Notes under the pieces: model-generated
Seen by the model: the letters and a program-made list of their open reading frames with translations, nothing else
Databases searched by the model: none
Told to the model about the DNA's origin: nothing
Position numbers and translations under genes: made by a program
In this document: piece after piece, positions 13,189 through 13,754 of the stretch
How the letters are laid out: each line of letters begins with the position of its first letter
Numbering within the stretch: the stretch's first letter is position 1
Source of the DNA: Desulfobacteraceae bacterium
GTDB lineage: Bacteria > Desulfobacterota > Desulfobacteria > Desulfobacterales > JAUWMJ01
DNA: 13,754 nucleotides
Assembly: GCA_030612225.1 (NCBI GenBank)
Contig: JAUWOH010000042.1
Span: forward strand, 1 to 13,754
Reading direction: 5' to 3'

Positions 13189-13613
13189 TAGCTTTCCAAG
13201 ACTTTTTGGTTTCATGTGTCAGTGTTCCCCGCTTCCGCTTCGCTTCAGACGGGATCTTCGACAGGTGTCAGCTAATTAGGCGCTTAGCGGAGCAACAGCT
13301 ACAAAACTTTGCCGATCATTACTAGGTCCAAAGTATAGCGTCGGCTGTTTACATAGGTTTCAGGTGGCAGGGGGCATAGGTGCTGAATACTGACACCCGA
13401 CACTTGAAACCTTCGAAATGAACCGTTTTAAGGGGCTACTTTTCCCGAGCGTCGTTTTGGAAAAAGCGTAGTTTCTTACTACTGACACCCGAAATCTGAT
13501 ACCCGAAACCCGATTGCGAGGTTTTCGTTCAAAAATAAACAATTTAATGGGTGAGAACCATTTTAACAATTCGGTAATGCTCCCATCATAGGTGAAAGTC
13601 AGCTTTTCACTTT
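13189..13613. repeat. gene-free stretch with degenerate GTGTCAG/CTGACACC-type repeats
   Basis: No credible gene is seen. Variants of TGACACCCGA and GGTTTCAGGTG recur: GTGTCAGTG near 13217, AGGTGTCAG near 13264, AGGTTTCAGGTG (13355-13366), CTGACACCCGACACTTGAAA near 13390-13409, and CTGACACCCGAAATCTGATA near 13482-13501. The copies at 13355-13376 and 13391-13412 are inverted and pair imperfectly (17 of 22 positions). CGGGATCTTCGAC (13250-13262) is identical to 13 bases inside the repeat element copies, perhaps a fragment of a third copy. Confidence 0.5.
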
Positions 13614-13614
13614 G

Positions 13615-13647
13615 AGACCTTTGAAAAATGGTAATTTTCAAAGGTCT
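13615..13647 (-). terminator. 13-bp hairpin right after the OmpA-type gene
   Basis: AGACCTTTGAAAA (13615-13627) and TTTTCAAAGGTCT (13635-13647) pair perfectly around a 7-base loop and abut the stop codon of the minus-strand gene. The position suits a terminator, but no U-run follows. The arm GAGACCTTTG also occurs at the start of the DctP gene, so it may instead be the end of a mobile element. Confidence 0.4.
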
Positions 13648-13754
13648 TACTGCATCGGGACCAGGATGATCTCGATGCGTCTATTCTGTCGGCGCCCTTT
13701 TTTTGTATTGTTTGGGGCAACAGGTCGATAAGAGCTGTACCCGCAGGCTGAAAG
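13647..13754 (-). CDS. OmpA/MotB-family protein, C-terminal end only
   Basis: The last 35 codons of a minus-strand gene enter from the right edge; the start is outside the window. The translation LSACGYSSYRPVAPN followed by GRRQNRRIEIILVPM is the end of an OmpA/MotB-type domain. The N-x-x-R-R-I-E-I motif belongs to the surface that binds diaminopimelate in peptidoglycan. Such proteins anchor envelope complexes, including flagellar stators (MotB) and outer-membrane proteins, to the cell wall. Which one this is cannot be decided from the fragment. The TAA stop (13647-13649) overlaps the end of a 13-bp hairpin. Confidence 0.85.
   Translation of the reverse strand, partial: LSACGYSSYRPVAPNNTKKGRRQNRRIEIILVPMQ

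Noticed and set aside
13360..13641. Minus-strand ORF of 93 codons after the OmpA-type gene
   Set aside because: It consists of the degenerate repeats and the hairpin (RNRVSGIRFRVSVV) and has no start signal.

Overview
The window is AT-rich bacterial DNA, probably from a Desulfobacterota-like, Gram-negative environmental bacterium. That placement is an inference from three things: a TatT/DctP pair of a TRAP-type transporter, two HPK4-type sensor kinases with the AGGIAH(D/Q)FNN phosphoacceptor box, and a CsgG-like periplasmic protein. There is no rRNA, tRNA or CRISPR array to confirm it.

Left part (1-4300), an accessory region. A toxin-first PIN/Phd toxin-antitoxin pair (156-768) sits behind a good sigma70-type promoter. 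A gene-poor stretch full of inverted repeats follows (769-1250). From about 1252 to 4286 lies a unidirectional run of single-gene units that reads as an integron gene-cassette array without an integrase in view (a CALIN). The units carry a Cys/His-rich small protein, a DUF5677-like protein, a DEDDh 3'-5' exonuclease and a small helix-hairpin-helix protein. Each unit ends in an attC-like hairpin, and the last 6-8 bases of each unit's R'' box are the reverse complement of that same unit's first bases, as expected for a cassette that once closed into a circle. A 58-bp unit with no ORF lies between the first two genes.

Right part (4469-13754), envelope and signalling genes. A secreted TPR-like protein (+) converges on a CsgG-domain protein (-). 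Next come three minus-strand genes in the order hybrid histidine kinase, TatT lipoprotein, DctP-like binding protein. The DctP gene is shortened at its 3' end and has a suspicious 5' end, and no DctQ/DctM permease follows. On the plus strand is a second, large membrane kinase (Cache-like sensor, HAMP, two PAS, HisKA, HATPase). The window closes with the last 35 codons of an OmpA/MotB-type peptidoglycan-binding protein on the minus strand.

A structured repeat of about 225 bp with imperfect terminal inverted repeats occurs twice, once 31-36 bases upstream of the CsgG-like gene and once upstream of the second kinase. Both copies have the same orientation relative to the gene they precede. They flank the kinase-TatT-DctP block as a large inverted repeat and may explain its rearrangement. 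The repeats and the cassette array are the two parts of the window most worth following up.
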